A stretch of 64,000 nt of DNA from Umezawaea sp049997955. Lineage in GTDB: Bacteria > Actinomycetota > Actinomycetes > Mycobacteriales > Pseudonocardiaceae. Position numbers and translations under genes: made by a program. Position 1 is the first letter of the stretch; each line of letters begins with the position of its first letter. The stretch spans positions 1 to 64,000 of the forward strand of contig JAEBDY010000019.1 of assembly GCA_049997955.1 (NCBI GenBank), given 5' to 3'. This document shows, piece by piece, positions 46,119-54,957 of the stretch. The notes beneath the pieces were generated by a model, which saw only the letters and a program-made list of their open reading frames with translations, was not told where the DNA came from and made no database searches.

Positions 46119-46645
46119 CTGCTCTTGGTTGCCGGGTTCCGGCAGGCGTGTCGGGTCTGGGCGGCCGGGTTCGAGCGTTGTTCCGGTGCTCCTGCCAAGA
46201 GAACATTGAGCCAGGCCAAGGGAGCAACCCGCTGCGAAAGGAGTTCTGCGTGGACGCCTGGCTGGTGTGGGCGCTGCAGGAACCACCGTCACCGTCGAAC
46301 GGGTCAGCGGCAGCACAGCCGTCGTCTACCCGTGGGGCACCACCGAGTGATCGCCAGTGAGGTCACCACCGCGCTGCGGGGCCTGTCGTGCGCCTGCACC
46401 GAAGCGCCGCCCAAGGTCCAGACCACCGACCCCGCGGCTCTCCACCGCCGACGCGGTGAATCGAGCAGTGGAGGCCGACGCCGAAACGGCCGGCCGGATC
46501 GTCGACCGGCGGACCGCGACTGTCCGACCAAGCCCGCCAGGGGCAGTTCCCCGGTTCGAAGGGGACTGTCCACCGCACCGGAGCACTGCCCACCACAGCG
46601 TGCTCCGGTGCGCTCGGTTCCCGGTCGGACAGAACGGAGGTCGCA
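46119..46645. other. Stretch with no recognised gene
   Basis: A short stem (TGCCGG, GTT loop, CCGGCA at 46130-46144) could terminate the PucR transcript. A GTG at about 46251 after AAAGGAG opens only 36 codons without motifs. The downstream part contains scattered direct fragments with no family match. Confidence 0.4.
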
Positions 46646-47560
46646 ATGACCGACAGGCCCGAGTCGACCGTCGTCATCACCGGAGCCGGTTCCGGCATCG
46701 GACTGCGCGCCGCACGGCAGTTCGCTGAGCGCGGGCACCGCGTGTTCGCCCTCTGCCGCGACCGGAGCAGGGGCGGGGAAGCGCTTGCCCGGATCAACGC
46801 GACCGCACGGCGACCGGCACGACTCGTGCTCGCAGACATGGCCGACCTGGACGACTTGGACGCCGCCGCGGACGTGGTGGCGCGCCACGCCGACCACGTC
46901 GACGTGGTGATCCACAACGCGGCGAACTTCGACCAATCGCTCCGCCGACCCCGCTACACCGCCGCCGGGCACGAGCTGATCTGGGCGACCAACCACCTGG
47001 GCCCCTTCCGGCTGACAGCCGCGCTCAGCGCCCTGCTCGCGGCCGCACCCCGACCGAAGGTCGTCACCGTGGCCAGCAAGGGCCTGATCACCACACCCCG
47101 CATCAGGATCCGCTTCGACAGCCTGGACGGCACGGGCTGGTACAGCCCGACCAGGGCCTACTACCACTCGAAGCTCGCACAGGTGATGTTCAGCCTCGAA
47201 CTGGCGGCGAGGACCGCCGGACGAGTGGTTGTCACGTGCGTCCGGGTGCCCGCCGTCCGCTTGGACGCCGACCGGGTGGCCGCCCTGCCGCGGTTGTCGC
47301 GCGTGCTCTACGCACCCAAGAACCGGCTGGCGGCCTCACCGGAGGATCTTGCCGCCACCTACGTGCGCATCGCCGAGGACGAGAGCGACTGGCCCGTCCG
47401 AGTGGAGCTGGTCGCTTCGAGCGGGACCGCTCGCGGTGCCTACGTGGACGAGCACAGGCGACCCGTTGGCCTACCCGCCTTCGCCCGCGACCCGGCTGCG
47501 CGTGCGCGCCTGTGGACAGTCACCGAAGTCGCCACCGGGAATCCGTCGTGGGCCTGGTGA
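46646..47560 (+). CDS. Short-chain dehydrogenase/reductase (retinol-dehydrogenase-like)
   Basis: 304 aa, start after ACGGAGG. Classical NADP-binding TVVITGAGSGIGLRAARQFA at residue 9, NAA in VVIHNAANFDQS near 92, a Ser in VVTVASKG, and the catalytic Tyr/Lys in RAYYHSKLAQVMFSLEL near 173. The spacing matches the longer retinol-dehydrogenase/WW-oxidoreductase-type SDRs. It would reduce or oxidise a lipophilic alcohol or ketone in the cytosol. It stands alone upstream of a thioredoxin pair. Confidence 0.88.
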   Translation: MTDRPESTVVITGAGSGIGLRAARQFAERGHRVFALCRDRSRGGEALARINATARRPARLVLADMADLDDLDAAADVVARHADHVDVVIHNAANFDQSLRRPRYTAAGHELIWATNHLGPFRLTAALSALLAAAPRPKVVTVASKGLITTPRIRIRFDSLDGTGWYSPTRAYYHSKLAQVMFSLELAARTAGRVVVTCVRVPAVRLDADRVAALPRLSRVLYAPKNRLAASPEDLAATYVRIAEDESDWPVRVELVASSGTARGAYVDEHRRPVGLPAFARDPAARARLWTVTEVATGNPSWAW

Positions 47561-47812
47561 GGCGATCGGTGGTCGGCGCCCTCGTGGGGACCTCGATGTC
47601 GGTTGCCGGGACAGCCGCTGTGCCGCAGGGAATGCGCGCGCCGCGCCGGTCTCGTCTGCGGGTTCGGCCCACACGAACGACTTCGTCTGCCCGATCCACG
47701 CGTCGACGTCGACTTCGAGTTGGGCGATGCCTCACTGGGCGCTGCGGCGGTGTCGGGAGCGGTGGTCTCCCGGCGGCACTGGCCGAAAGGGACGGACGTC
47801 ACCGATCCGTAA
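47557..47812 (+). pseudogene. Small secreted protein, frameshifted
   Basis: The GTG overlaps the SDR stop and opens RRSVVGALVGTSMSVAGTAA, a signal-peptide-like start. The mature part is readable only after frame changes (AHTNDFVCPIH; VDVDFELGDASLGAAAVSGA). I do not recognise the protein. Confidence 0.35.
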
Positions 47813-47848
47813 GGCAACGGCCGAGAGACGCGTCGCGAGAAGTCCGGA

Positions 47849-48448
47849 ATGATGATGTTCGTGCATTTCCCCAAAGCAGCGTCCTCGTTCCTGTTCCTGC
47901 CGTTGACGATCGTTCTCGCGGGTTGCGGGGCCACAACTCCGGACGCCGGGTCGTCCCCACCGTCTTCGACCGGTTCCCCGGCCGTCTCGACACCATCCGC
48001 GTCGTCGACCACCGGGGACAAGGGTGCGCCCGTCGAGGTGCCTGAACGGTTGCGGTTCACCTCGACGACCCTGGACGGCGCCGCGTTCTCCGGGGAGACC
48101 TTGGCGGGCAAGGCCGCCGTCCTGTGGTTCTGGGCGCCGTGGTGCCCGAAATGCCAGCGGGAGGCCCCCGGTGTCGCCGCGTCGGCGAAGGCCAACGAGG
48201 GCAAGGTGACGTTCCTTGGCGTCGCCGCACAGGACAAGGTCCAGGCCATGCAGGGCTTTGTGGACAAGTACGAGCTGGGCTCGTTCCAGCACCTGGCCGA
48301 TGTGGACGCGGCGATCTGGCGGCACTTCGAGGTCACCCAGCAGCCCGCCTACGCCTTCGTCCGCCCGGACGGCTCCGTCGACGTCGTCAAGGGCCAGTTG
48401 TCCGAGGCGGAGTTGGGTGACAAGGTCGCCGGGCTGATCACGCCGTGA
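47849..48448 (+). CDS. TlpA/DsbF-like thioredoxin-fold lipoprotein
   Basis: 199 aa. Signal sequence with lipobox LFLPLTIVLAGC (Cys about 26), so the protein should be tethered to the outer face of the membrane. A Ser/Thr/Pro-rich linker reaches residue 60, then a thioredoxin domain with AVLWFWAPWCPKCQREAPG (CPKC active site) and the cis-Pro region VTQQPAYAFVRPDG. This matches extracytoplasmic disulphide oxidoreductases of actinobacteria (compare mycobacterial DsbF/DsbE). The next gene, a CcdA-type electron carrier, overlaps its stop (GTGA), and the two surely work together in thiol redox outside the membrane. Confidence 0.9.
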   Translation: MMMFVHFPKAASSFLFLPLTIVLAGCGATTPDAGSSPPSSTGSPAVSTPSASSTTGDKGAPVEVPERLRFTSTTLDGAAFSGETLAGKAAVLWFWAPWCPKCQREAPGVAASAKANEGKVTFLGVAAQDKVQAMQGFVDKYELGSFQHLADVDAAIWRHFEVTQQPAYAFVRPDGSVDVVKGQLSEAELGDKVAGLITP

Positions 48449-49341
48449 TCGATCTGGACACCCTGGCCTTCGCGTTGGCCGCCGGTCTGGTCGCGGCCCT
48501 CAACCCCTGCGGGTTCGCCATGCTCCCCGCCTACCTCTCCCTTGTCGTGGCGGGCGAGGACGGCACCGGGGGCAGGCTGCGGGCGTTGTCGCGCGCGGCG
48601 GTGGCGACCGTGGTGATGGCGGCCGGGTTCCTCGTCGTCTTCGGCACCTTCGGCTTGGTGGTCGCCCCGCTGGCCAGTTCGGTCCAGCGCTACCTGCCGT
48701 TCGTGACCATCGTGATCGGCGTGGCCCTGCTCGTGCTCGGAGTGCTCCTGCTCTCGGGACGGGAGATCACGCTGCTGCTGCCCAAAACCGGCCGGGGTGC
48801 GCCCACCGCGCGGCTGGGCACGATGTTCGGCTACGGCCTGGCGTACGCGGTGGCCTCGCTCTCGTGCACCATCGGACCGTTCCTCGCCGTCACCAGCACC
48901 ACCTTCCGCGGCGGTTCCATCCTCAACGGTGTGCTGGCCTTCCTGGCCTACGGCATGGGCATGGCCCTGCTCGTGGGCATCCTCGCCGTGACCACAGCAC
49001 TGGTCGGTGCCTCCGCCGCGGGCTCCATCCGACGGCTCCTGCCCCACGTCAACCGGATCAGCGGCGTGCTGCTCATCCTGGTGGGGCTCTACGTGGGGTA
49101 CTACGGCCTCTACGAAGTGCGTCTGTTCCTCGGTGACGGTATCGCCGAGGATCCCGTGATCGACACAGCCGCCAGGATCCAGGGAACCATCGCGAGCTGG
49201 GTCGACGAGGCGGGTCCGGCCCCGCTGCTGATCGTGCTCGCGCTCCTCGTCCTGGGCACCGTCGTCGAGGCGATGCGACGGCGCGTCCGTACGTCGCGCG
49301 GTCAGCGGTCGGAAGCCAGTGACGACCGGGGTGAGCGCTGA
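48445..49341 (+). CDS. CcdA/DsbD-type transmembrane thiol-electron transporter
   Basis: 298 aa with about seven transmembrane helices. The two redox Cys are in LVAALNPCGFAMLPAYL near residue 23 and in AVASLSCTIGPFLAV near 140, each followed by a Pro, as in CcdA. Its start overlaps the TlpA-like gene. It would pass electrons from cytoplasmic thioredoxin across the membrane to the lipoprotein's CPKC site. It also has a C-terminal helix (LLIVLALLVLGTVVEAM) and a basic tail. Intact and typical. Confidence 0.92.
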   Translation: MIDLDTLAFALAAGLVAALNPCGFAMLPAYLSLVVAGEDGTGGRLRALSRAAVATVVMAAGFLVVFGTFGLVVAPLASSVQRYLPFVTIVIGVALLVLGVLLLSGREITLLLPKTGRGAPTARLGTMFGYGLAYAVASLSCTIGPFLAVTSTTFRGGSILNGVLAFLAYGMGMALLVGILAVTTALVGASAAGSIRRLLPHVNRISGVLLILVGLYVGYYGLYEVRLFLGDGIAEDPVIDTAARIQGTIASWVDEAGPAPLLIVLALLVLGTVVEAMRRRVRTSRGQRSEASDDRGER

Positions 49342-49503
49342 CCTGCGATCGGCCTGCCGTGCGGATGGTCGCGACGTCGGCGGCGAATTGGAAGTGCCTG
49401 CCCTCGGCGTTCGTGTTCGGCAGGTACTCCTGGTGCTGTCGTCGTGCACGTCCAGCGTTGCCCGTGGAGACGGCTCAGAAGGTTTGGTGACATCGGATCG
49501 GCG

Positions 49504-49851
49504 ATGCCGAGGGATCGTGGCGCCATCACCGGCGAGGCACTGTGCTGCAACGACATCAGCATCACCTCCAGCCTCAACACCCGCTCGCCGGCCGTCCTCG
49601 GCTCGTTCGTCCACCGATTGACAACCGGACAGCGCGCGCACCTGACCGCTGTTTCCGCGATCGCGAGCAAGCCGGTCACCGTGGAGGAGCTGACCGACCA
49701 GCTCGACATCGGCCAATCCACCTGCTCCCACCACCTGCGCGAACTGGCCGAGGTCGGCTTCGTCCGCCTGTGCAAGCAGGGCACCACCACGCTCGTCAGC
49801 GTCAATCCTTCGTGCTGCACGGACTACCGCACGCCGCCGACGTCGTGATGG
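49504..49851 (+). pseudogene. ArsR-type winged-helix regulator with frameshifted C-terminus
   Basis: ATG 49504. The winged helix KPVTVEELTDQLDIGQSTCS HHLRELAEVGFVRLCKQGT is intact, with a CC pair near residue 12 and another near the end. After NPSCC the frame changes. In the other frame the expected PHAADVVMGMLARR continues, a tail often seen in ArsR proteins linked to arsenic-methylation genes. A one-base indel near 49815 explains it. The protein as encoded ends 10 residues later, so it may still bind DNA. Confidence 0.6.
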
Positions 49852-49894
49852 GCATGCTCGCCCGACGCCGTGCTGCCCCACGGACATCCCGAAC

Positions 49895-50110
49895 GACGTG
49901 GTCGTCCGAGAGTTGCGGTCCGCGGACTGGAACCGATCGCGCCGCTGCGCGCGCATGCCGGGATTACCACCCGGTGGCCCACCAACGAACTGGGGTCACC
50001 CGCGTGCAAGGGAGGCCATGACCTGGTCGGCAACACCCGACTGGTGGTGCAGGCGTTCAGCCCACCGGTGACACCCATCGACCCCCGATGGGTTCTTCTC
50101 CGCTGCTCGA
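49895..50110 (+). pseudogene. Fragment duplicated from a GT1-type glycosyltransferase
   Basis: In one frame the sequence reads RAHAGITTRWPTNELGSPAC, KGGHDLVGNTRLVVQAFSPP and VTPIDPRW. It aligns almost residue for residue with RAYTGITTRWRTTELGLSAR and KGSHDLVGNARIVLQAFSPL in the broken glycosyltransferase near 41.1 kb. About 60 codons are left, with neither end of the gene. No other gene is seen up to 50359. Confidence 0.65.
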
Positions 50111-50359
50111 TGCGGAATCGCGGCAGGGGAACGGCGCACGTGGTCTGCAGTCGTGCATAGGCTGACCGAGCCAGTGGGTGGGGGAATCGCCACGCGAAGG
50201 GCCTGGTCGGCACCGGCGGCGCAGCTTTCCACATAAACTCATATCACGTTGGATTAGAGTATCAATACGAGTGGGACGGCCCAGGGAAAACGTTTGACTC
50301 CACCCCGTCGCCCCGTCAGGGTCGGGCATATCCGCCTGTGGATCACGAGGGGTCGTCAC

Positions 50360-51004
50360 GTGCTCGAAGTCGTCCATCGCCTGCCCGCCGTCGCCCGCCC
50401 GGATGTCGGCCTGGTGGTGCTCACCCCGCGATACGCGGGCGGTCCGGAGCGGCAGACAGAAGCCGCGGACGCTGCGTTGGCCGCATGGTCGCGCGGCCCG
50501 CTACCGCCGGGACTGGTGTCGCTGAGCGTGTTCACCAGTCTGGACGGCGAGGCGCTGCTGCTGTACTCGCAGTGGGCCGACAACGAGGCGTACTCGGCGT
50601 ACGGACGCGGCGCCGAACCCGGCGAGTGGAGCCTGGTCGACGCGGTGCGCTACCGCTTGGTCCGCAGCATGACCGACCAGGCGGGGTCGGGTGTGCCGGG
50701 CTGCGTGATCACCGGCACGTTCGACGTGGACGGGCCCGAGCGGCAGCGGCACATCGTGGACGCCCTGGTGGACGTGGCCTCCCGGGTAGAGCCGTTCCCC
50801 GGTGCGCTGACCGCGCACTTCCACCTGAGCGTGGACGGCACGCGGGTGCTGAACTACGCGGAGTGGACCTCGTCGGAGGACCACGACCGGGCGATGGACA
50901 ACGCCGAGCTGGACGAGATCTACCGGGTCAGCCTGGAGACGCCGGGAGTGCGGGCGACCCGAGGTCGGGCTTACCGACTGCACGGCGCGTTGCACGCCGG
51001 CTGA
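50360..51004 (+). CDS. Tandem antibiotic-biosynthesis-monooxygenase (ABM) domain protein
   Basis: 214 aa from a GTG after GAGGGG. It consists of two ferredoxin-like ABM repeats. Repeat one (residues 15-105) has PPGLVSLSVFTSLDGEALLL YSQWADNEAYSAY; repeat two (115-205) has GALTAHFHLSVDGTRVLNYA EWTSSEDHDRAM. The paired pattern (F-x-S-xDG-x-x-x-L-x-Y-xxW) is that of actinomycete ABM proteins, which include cofactor-free oxygenases of aromatic polyketide pathways and many of unknown role. It is alone, so substrate prediction is not justified. An AT-rich patch at 50230-50270 is the likely promoter. Confidence 0.85.
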   Translation: MLEVVHRLPAVARPDVGLVVLTPRYAGGPERQTEAADAALAAWSRGPLPPGLVSLSVFTSLDGEALLLYSQWADNEAYSAYGRGAEPGEWSLVDAVRYRLVRSMTDQAGSGVPGCVITGTFDVDGPERQRHIVDALVDVASRVEPFPGALTAHFHLSVDGTRVLNYAEWTSSEDHDRAMDNAELDEIYRVSLETPGVRATRGRAYRLHGALHAG

Positions 51005-51995
51005 GCGTCCGTCCGATCACGGCGCGGACAGGTCCACGGCGGAGGGCAGCACGTCGAACGCCTCCGCGGCGCGGCGCACTGGCACCACGACGCCTCCGTG
51101 GGTGCTGGACCCGCGAAGCCTTGGCCTGTAGCGCAGTTCTTGCGCCGCACCGACAGACGTGTGTTCTCGTAGGCTGTTCACGTCAAGCGTGACCTCCGAC
51201 CGAGAGTGAAGCGCGCGCACATCTTGTTGTAGTGAACGATGATCACCATTTCGACGACGCGATTGCACGCGTCACGGATGGCAACTGATCTGAGTGGACC
51301 GCGAGTTCACCGGGTGGTGGACCGATGTGCTGGAGGCGGCGGTGACCGGGTGAGCCTGCTGTAGCTGTGGACCACTTGGACCCCGGATCGCGCCGGCTCG
51401 GGATCGCGGGATGTCCGGGTGGTCGCGGTGGTGTCGGTGGGATCTCTCATCTCTCACTCGTCCCCGGCTCTGCTCCGACGGCTGGTCATTGGCTTGGTGG
51501 TGGCGGTCGCGCTGTAGGGCGGTGCATCGCGGAGGTAGCGGCGGGCAAGGTAACCAAGGGTGAGCACGCCGATCGCGAGGACGAGCAGCAGAACTGTCCC
51601 GCATCGGCGATGGCGAACACCGCTACTGCCGCTGCGGTGCTGCCCGCTGCCAGGCGTGGCTGGGACCAAGATGGCGCGCGCGAATCGCCAACTCGCCTGC
51701 TGAGCATCCAGAAAGTCGCCGGATGGTGAGTTTCTGGACTGTGTGGACATAGTTTGTCGGCACAAGGCCCCGCATCAGCCTTCGAGTTCGCAGCGACCTT
51801 GTCTGTCCTGTGCTGACTACCCGGTACGGCGGCAACCAATCGGAGTTGTCCGGCCAAGTACTCGTTTGTGCAGGATTCGCTGGGCACATCACGGTCTTCA
51901 TCAAAGCCGGGGCAGCTCACTATGGTGTGCCCTGGGTTCTCCGAGTTGCCAGGGACACCTCAGTCTCACTTCGGGCGGGGTCGGCCTTGCCGTCG
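51005..51995. other. Stretch of about 1 kb with no firm gene
   Basis: The best candidate is a minus-strand frame ending at 51454 that encodes one transmembrane helix (GTVLLLVLAIGVLTLGYLAR) and a basic tail, perhaps 60-80 codons. It has no clear start or family. The rest shows no motif. Confidence 0.35.
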
Positions 51996-52808
51996 TCAGC
52001 CGGCCATTGGGCGCGGGCTGCGGGTGATCGGCACCGGGAGTATGAGTTCGCCGAACGACCGTGGTCGCTCACTCGCCGCTGCCAGCATCCCGGCGCCGAT
52101 GTCGAGCACGTCGGACAGTGGCCGCCGGTGCGCCGACATGGCGTCCACTATGGACCAGACATGCGGCTTCCAACCGCCGACGATCACGTATCCCCAGCCG
52201 CTGACAGCTGCGACCTGCGCCGTTGCGACGAAAGCGACCCGGTCACCGTCCCGCAGGCACTGGCGAGGCCTGACGTCGACGAGCCACCAGCCTGAACGGT
52301 CGCACACGAGGAAGTCTGGAATGTGTTCACGCGGCCCGTCGACGGTCGTGAACCGCAGCCGCAACGGCTGCGACAGCACCTCGGCCGCGCCGGCGGCGAA
52401 ATCCACCACGCGCAGCAGCCGTGCCTCCTGCAGCGACTCATACCCGTGGTGACGGCCAGTACTGACCAAGAACTCCAGCCCCGCACGATGACGCTGCGCG
52501 CGATGCCAGTCGAACCGGCGCACCGGCTCCCGCCCCGCGATCGGCATCTCCGGGAGATCACGCACCGCGACCACGACATCCCTGCCGCTGTAGCGGCACA
52601 CGGCGTTACAGCTGTGTACCGGCCCGCGCAGCGCACGTCGCATCCGCGGCGCGTCCGGCACACCGACAGCATCCGCGAGCGTGACCCAGTCGCACAGGTG
52701 TGACCACACCGGCGACGCGCAGGTGTGGTCACACCATGACAGCGCACTGTGCCGAGCCGACGCTATCCGCCACCAGTGCGCTTGCACGCGGTCCACGGTG
52801 ACCAACAC
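51996..52808 (-). CDS. TnsA-like endonuclease (orphan)
   Basis: 270 aa from a GTG at 52808 preceded by GGGAGGGG. The central part reads LEFLVSTGRHHGYESLQEAR, VVDFAAGAAEVLSQPLRLRF, HIPDFLVCDRSGWWLVDVRP. The order E(SxxE)-RxLxxxDF - SQPxxLxF - PDF - VDVR is that of TnsA-like endonucleases of Tn7-type systems in actinobacteria, with the PD-(D/E)xK active site (D in PDF, D in VDVR; Arg instead of Lys). The last 80 residues (YVIVGGWKPHVWSIVDAMSA) resemble the winged end. No TnsB, TnsC or TniQ gene lies within the window, so it is an orphan or domesticated subunit. Confidence 0.7.
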   Translation of the reverse strand: MLVTVDRVQAHWWRIASARHSALSWCDHTCASPVWSHLCDWVTLADAVGVPDAPRMRRALRGPVHSCNAVCRYSGRDVVVAVRDLPEMPIAGREPVRRFDWHRAQRHRAGLEFLVSTGRHHGYESLQEARLLRVVDFAAGAAEVLSQPLRLRFTTVDGPREHIPDFLVCDRSGWWLVDVRPRQCLRDGDRVAFVATAQVAAVSGWGYVIVGGWKPHVWSIVDAMSAHRRPLSDVLDIGAGMLAAASERPRSFGELILPVPITRSPRPMAG

Positions 52809-52907
52809 CGCCAACCCCCTCCCGGAGAGGTATTGACCAGCGCAAACGACACGCTGGAACGGACAGCTGCCTAGTGAAGTTGATCTGGTGGCTCTGAGGA
52901 GAATCAA

Positions 52908-53015
52908 TCAGCGCGACAGCGCGGCCAGGCAGGCCGACGAACTTGCCGAGTAGTAGTTGACGAGGGCGCCGGTGAGCAGCGCGGCCTGTTCGGTGAAGTC
53001 GTAGGTGGCGTTCAT
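52908..53015 (-). CDS. Short peptide gene (35 aa), possible RiPP-like or regulatory peptide
   Basis: An ATG at 53015 is preceded by CAGGAGAAGCG, a near-ideal ribosome-binding site. The peptide is MNATYDFTEQAALLTGALVN followed by YYSASSSACLAALSR. It has an acidic/helical first half and a Ser/Cys-rich end, the broad layout of a precursor peptide, but no modification enzyme lies nearby. It is between the cyclophilin-like lipoprotein gene and the TnsA-like gene, same strand. Confidence 0.5.
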   Translation of the reverse strand: MNATYDFTEQAALLTGALVNYYSASSSACLAALSR

Positions 53016-53045
53016 CGCTTCTCCTGCCGTTGCGGGCAGGATGGT

Positions 53046-53597
53046 TCAGTCGGTGTGGACCTCGACAGTCGCTGTGATAGCGCCATCTAGATCGGCGATG
53101 GGGTTGGAGGCGTCGCCGTCCAGGCGTCCGATGATCACGATGCCGGAGTAGTAGGACTGGGCGCCGTAGTAGAAGACGAGATCGTTGCCGGGTGCGTAGT
53201 ACCCGACATCCCCGATGTCGGGGTCTGCGCCGTCTGGTTGGCCGTCCCGTGACAGCGGCGCGGGCAGTGGTCCGGTTTTCTCCACTGAGCCGTGATCGAC
53301 CATGTCGATGGTCAAGGGTAGCTGGGCGATGAGGTCACGGCCGGCAGCGCTGTCGAAGATCGTGGCCTGAAGGCGCTGGTCGCCGATGGTGATCTGGATC
53401 TTCATCTGCTCTTCCTGGTGAGGAGAGGAGTCCGTGTCGCGGGAGGTGCCGCCTGGCTGCGACGCTGCGGCTGTCGATGAGCGGGCTGCGTCCTGAGCGC
53501 TGCCGGGTGAGGTCGATGGTGTTCCACCGCAGCCGGCAACGGTCACTCCGGCGACCGTCAGCAGGATTGCGCAGACGACCGCGCGTGAGGCCGGCAT
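53046..53597 (-). CDS. Cyclophilin-like-fold lipoprotein
   Basis: 183 aa from the ATG at 53597, chosen because TAGGGAG lies at good distance. Upstream ATGs at 53603 and 53615 are possible. Lipobox LLTVAGVTVAGC (Cys near 23) is followed by a Ser/Thr/Gly linker to about residue 62. The rest, KIQITIGDQRLQATIFDSAA GRDLIAQLPLT to DVGYYAPGNDLVFYYG and YSGIVIIGRLDGD, is the cyclophilin-like domain (pfam18050 type). These lipoproteins are exported and surface-anchored; no isomerase activity has been shown for them as a class. Confidence 0.85.
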   Translation of the reverse strand: MPASRAVVCAILLTVAGVTVAGCGGTPSTSPGSAQDAARSSTAAASQPGGTSRDTDSSPHQEEQMKIQITIGDQRLQATIFDSAAGRDLIAQLPLTIDMVDHGSVEKTGPLPAPLSRDGQPDGADPDIGDVGYYAPGNDLVFYYGAQSYYSGIVIIGRLDGDASNPIADLDGAITATVEVHTD

Positions 53598-53770
53598 GGG
53601 CATCTCCCTATCCATGTGAGGTGAGCCCGCCCGCGGCGACGTGTCGGACGGGCTGTCATTGGATGGCAACGAAGTTCCGCGCTGTCAGACGGCAGGCCTG
53701 GGGTGCTTTTCGCTATGGCGCTCTCGGCAGGCCGGTGGCGGTACCGGCCTGCCCGGGGGGCACGTGCCGG

Positions 53771-54874
53771 TCAGGCGAGGTTCGTGGTGAAGAACTCGTC
53801 GAGCCCGTCGAAGGGGATGATGTCCTTGCGGTCGTAGAGGTCGACGTGGTTCGCGCCGGGGACGATCATGAGGTCGACGGTGCCGGGGGCCTGCGCCTGG
53901 ACGTCCTCGGAGTAGTAGCGGGAGTGCGCGTCGGCACCGGCCACCAGGAGGGCTTTGCGGGGCGCCAGCATGTCGAGGTTCGTCATCAGGGGGAAGGCGA
54001 AGAACGACATCGGCGTGGTGGCGGTCCACGCGGTGTTCGAGTTGATCGAGCGCTGGTGGTAGCCGCGCTGGGTGCGGTAGTAGTCGAAGAAGATCCTCGT
54101 GACCGGGTCGGCGTCCGGCGGGAGGGTTTTGGGCAGGACGAGGTTCGAGGGGGCGACGTTGCCGTCCTGGTCGAAGGGGACCTCGTGGGAGAGCCGCGCG
54201 TAGGTGCCGTTCTCGGCGTCGATCCAGCGCTGCCGGCTGAGGTGGTCCACGACCTTCTGGCGCTGCTCGCGGGTGTAGTAGTCCTGATGACCGCGGGACA
54301 TGCTGCGCGACATGTCGTACATCGAGGTCGCGGCGACGGCCTTGATGCGGCTGTCCGCGGCGGCCGCGGTGAGCGCCATGCCGCTCAAGCCGCAGATTGC
54401 CTGCGCGCCGATCCGGTCGCGGTCGACGATCTTCTGCAGGCCGAGGAAGTCGACGGCGGCGCTGTAGTCCTCGGTGTAGATGTCGGGCGAGGCCACGTCG
54501 CGCACCGCACCGCCGCTCTCCCCGGTGAAGGAGGGATCGAAGGCCAGGGCGACGTAGCCGCGGCGGGCGAACTCTTTGGCGTACAGCCCAGAGGACTGTT
54601 CCTTGACCGCGCCGAACGGTCCGCTGACCACCAGAGCGGGCAGCTTGCCCCTGACGTTCTTCGGCACGTAGAGGTCTGCGGCGACCTGGATGCCGTAGCG
54701 GTTCTTGAACCGCACCGAGGTCCGCTTGACGTTCTTGTCCAGCGCGAAGGTGTAGCCGCCCTTGCCCTGTCCTGCGGCGTCTTCGGCGAGGCCGGTCCCC
54801 GCACCGAGGGAGGGCAGAACCGTGAAGGAGGCGGCGGTCGCAGCGAACAGCCCGAGCGCTTTGCGGCGTTCCAT
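53771..54874 (-). CDS. Secreted alpha/beta hydrolase (YcjY/acetyl-xylan-esterase-like)
   Basis: 367 aa. Signal peptide ERRKALGLFAATAASFTVLP (Tat-like RR) cut near residue 30. The hydrolase domain has ADLYVPKNVRGKLPALVVSG, GPFGAVKEQSSG, YVALAFDPSFTGESGG, the nucleophile elbow GAQAICGLSGMALTAAAA (Ser in GLSGM), an acid in ALLVAGADAHSRYYSED and the catalytic His in IVPGANHVDLYD. It is probably an esterase or peptidase acting outside the cell. The gene follows the MFS exporter gene by 83 bases on the same strand, so it should share its promoter and MmyB-type regulator. Confidence 0.85.
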   Translation of the reverse strand: MERRKALGLFAATAASFTVLPSLGAGTGLAEDAAGQGKGGYTFALDKNVKRTSVRFKNRYGIQVAADLYVPKNVRGKLPALVVSGPFGAVKEQSSGLYAKEFARRGYVALAFDPSFTGESGGAVRDVASPDIYTEDYSAAVDFLGLQKIVDRDRIGAQAICGLSGMALTAAAADSRIKAVAATSMYDMSRSMSRGHQDYYTREQRQKVVDHLSRQRWIDAENGTYARLSHEVPFDQDGNVAPSNLVLPKTLPPDADPVTRIFFDYYRTQRGYHQRSINSNTAWTATTPMSFFAFPLMTNLDMLAPRKALLVAGADAHSRYYSEDVQAQAPGTVDLMIVPGANHVDLYDRKDIIPFDGLDEFFTTNLA

Positions 54875-54957
54875 GAAAGTGGTCCTCACAGTCGATTGGT
54901 GGGAAAGAGCACGACGGTCGGTGGTGTGACGGCCAGTGGTGTGGCGGCGGTGGCTGC

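Noticed and set aside
46251..46360. 36-codon frame after an AAAAGGAG-like site
   Set aside because: The peptide lacks any recognisable feature and overlaps other short frames. The site alone is not enough.
52908..53015. Firm call of a lanthipeptide precursor
   Set aside because: No LanB/LanC/LanM, radical SAM or YcaO gene is within the window. Only a possible peptide gene is reported.
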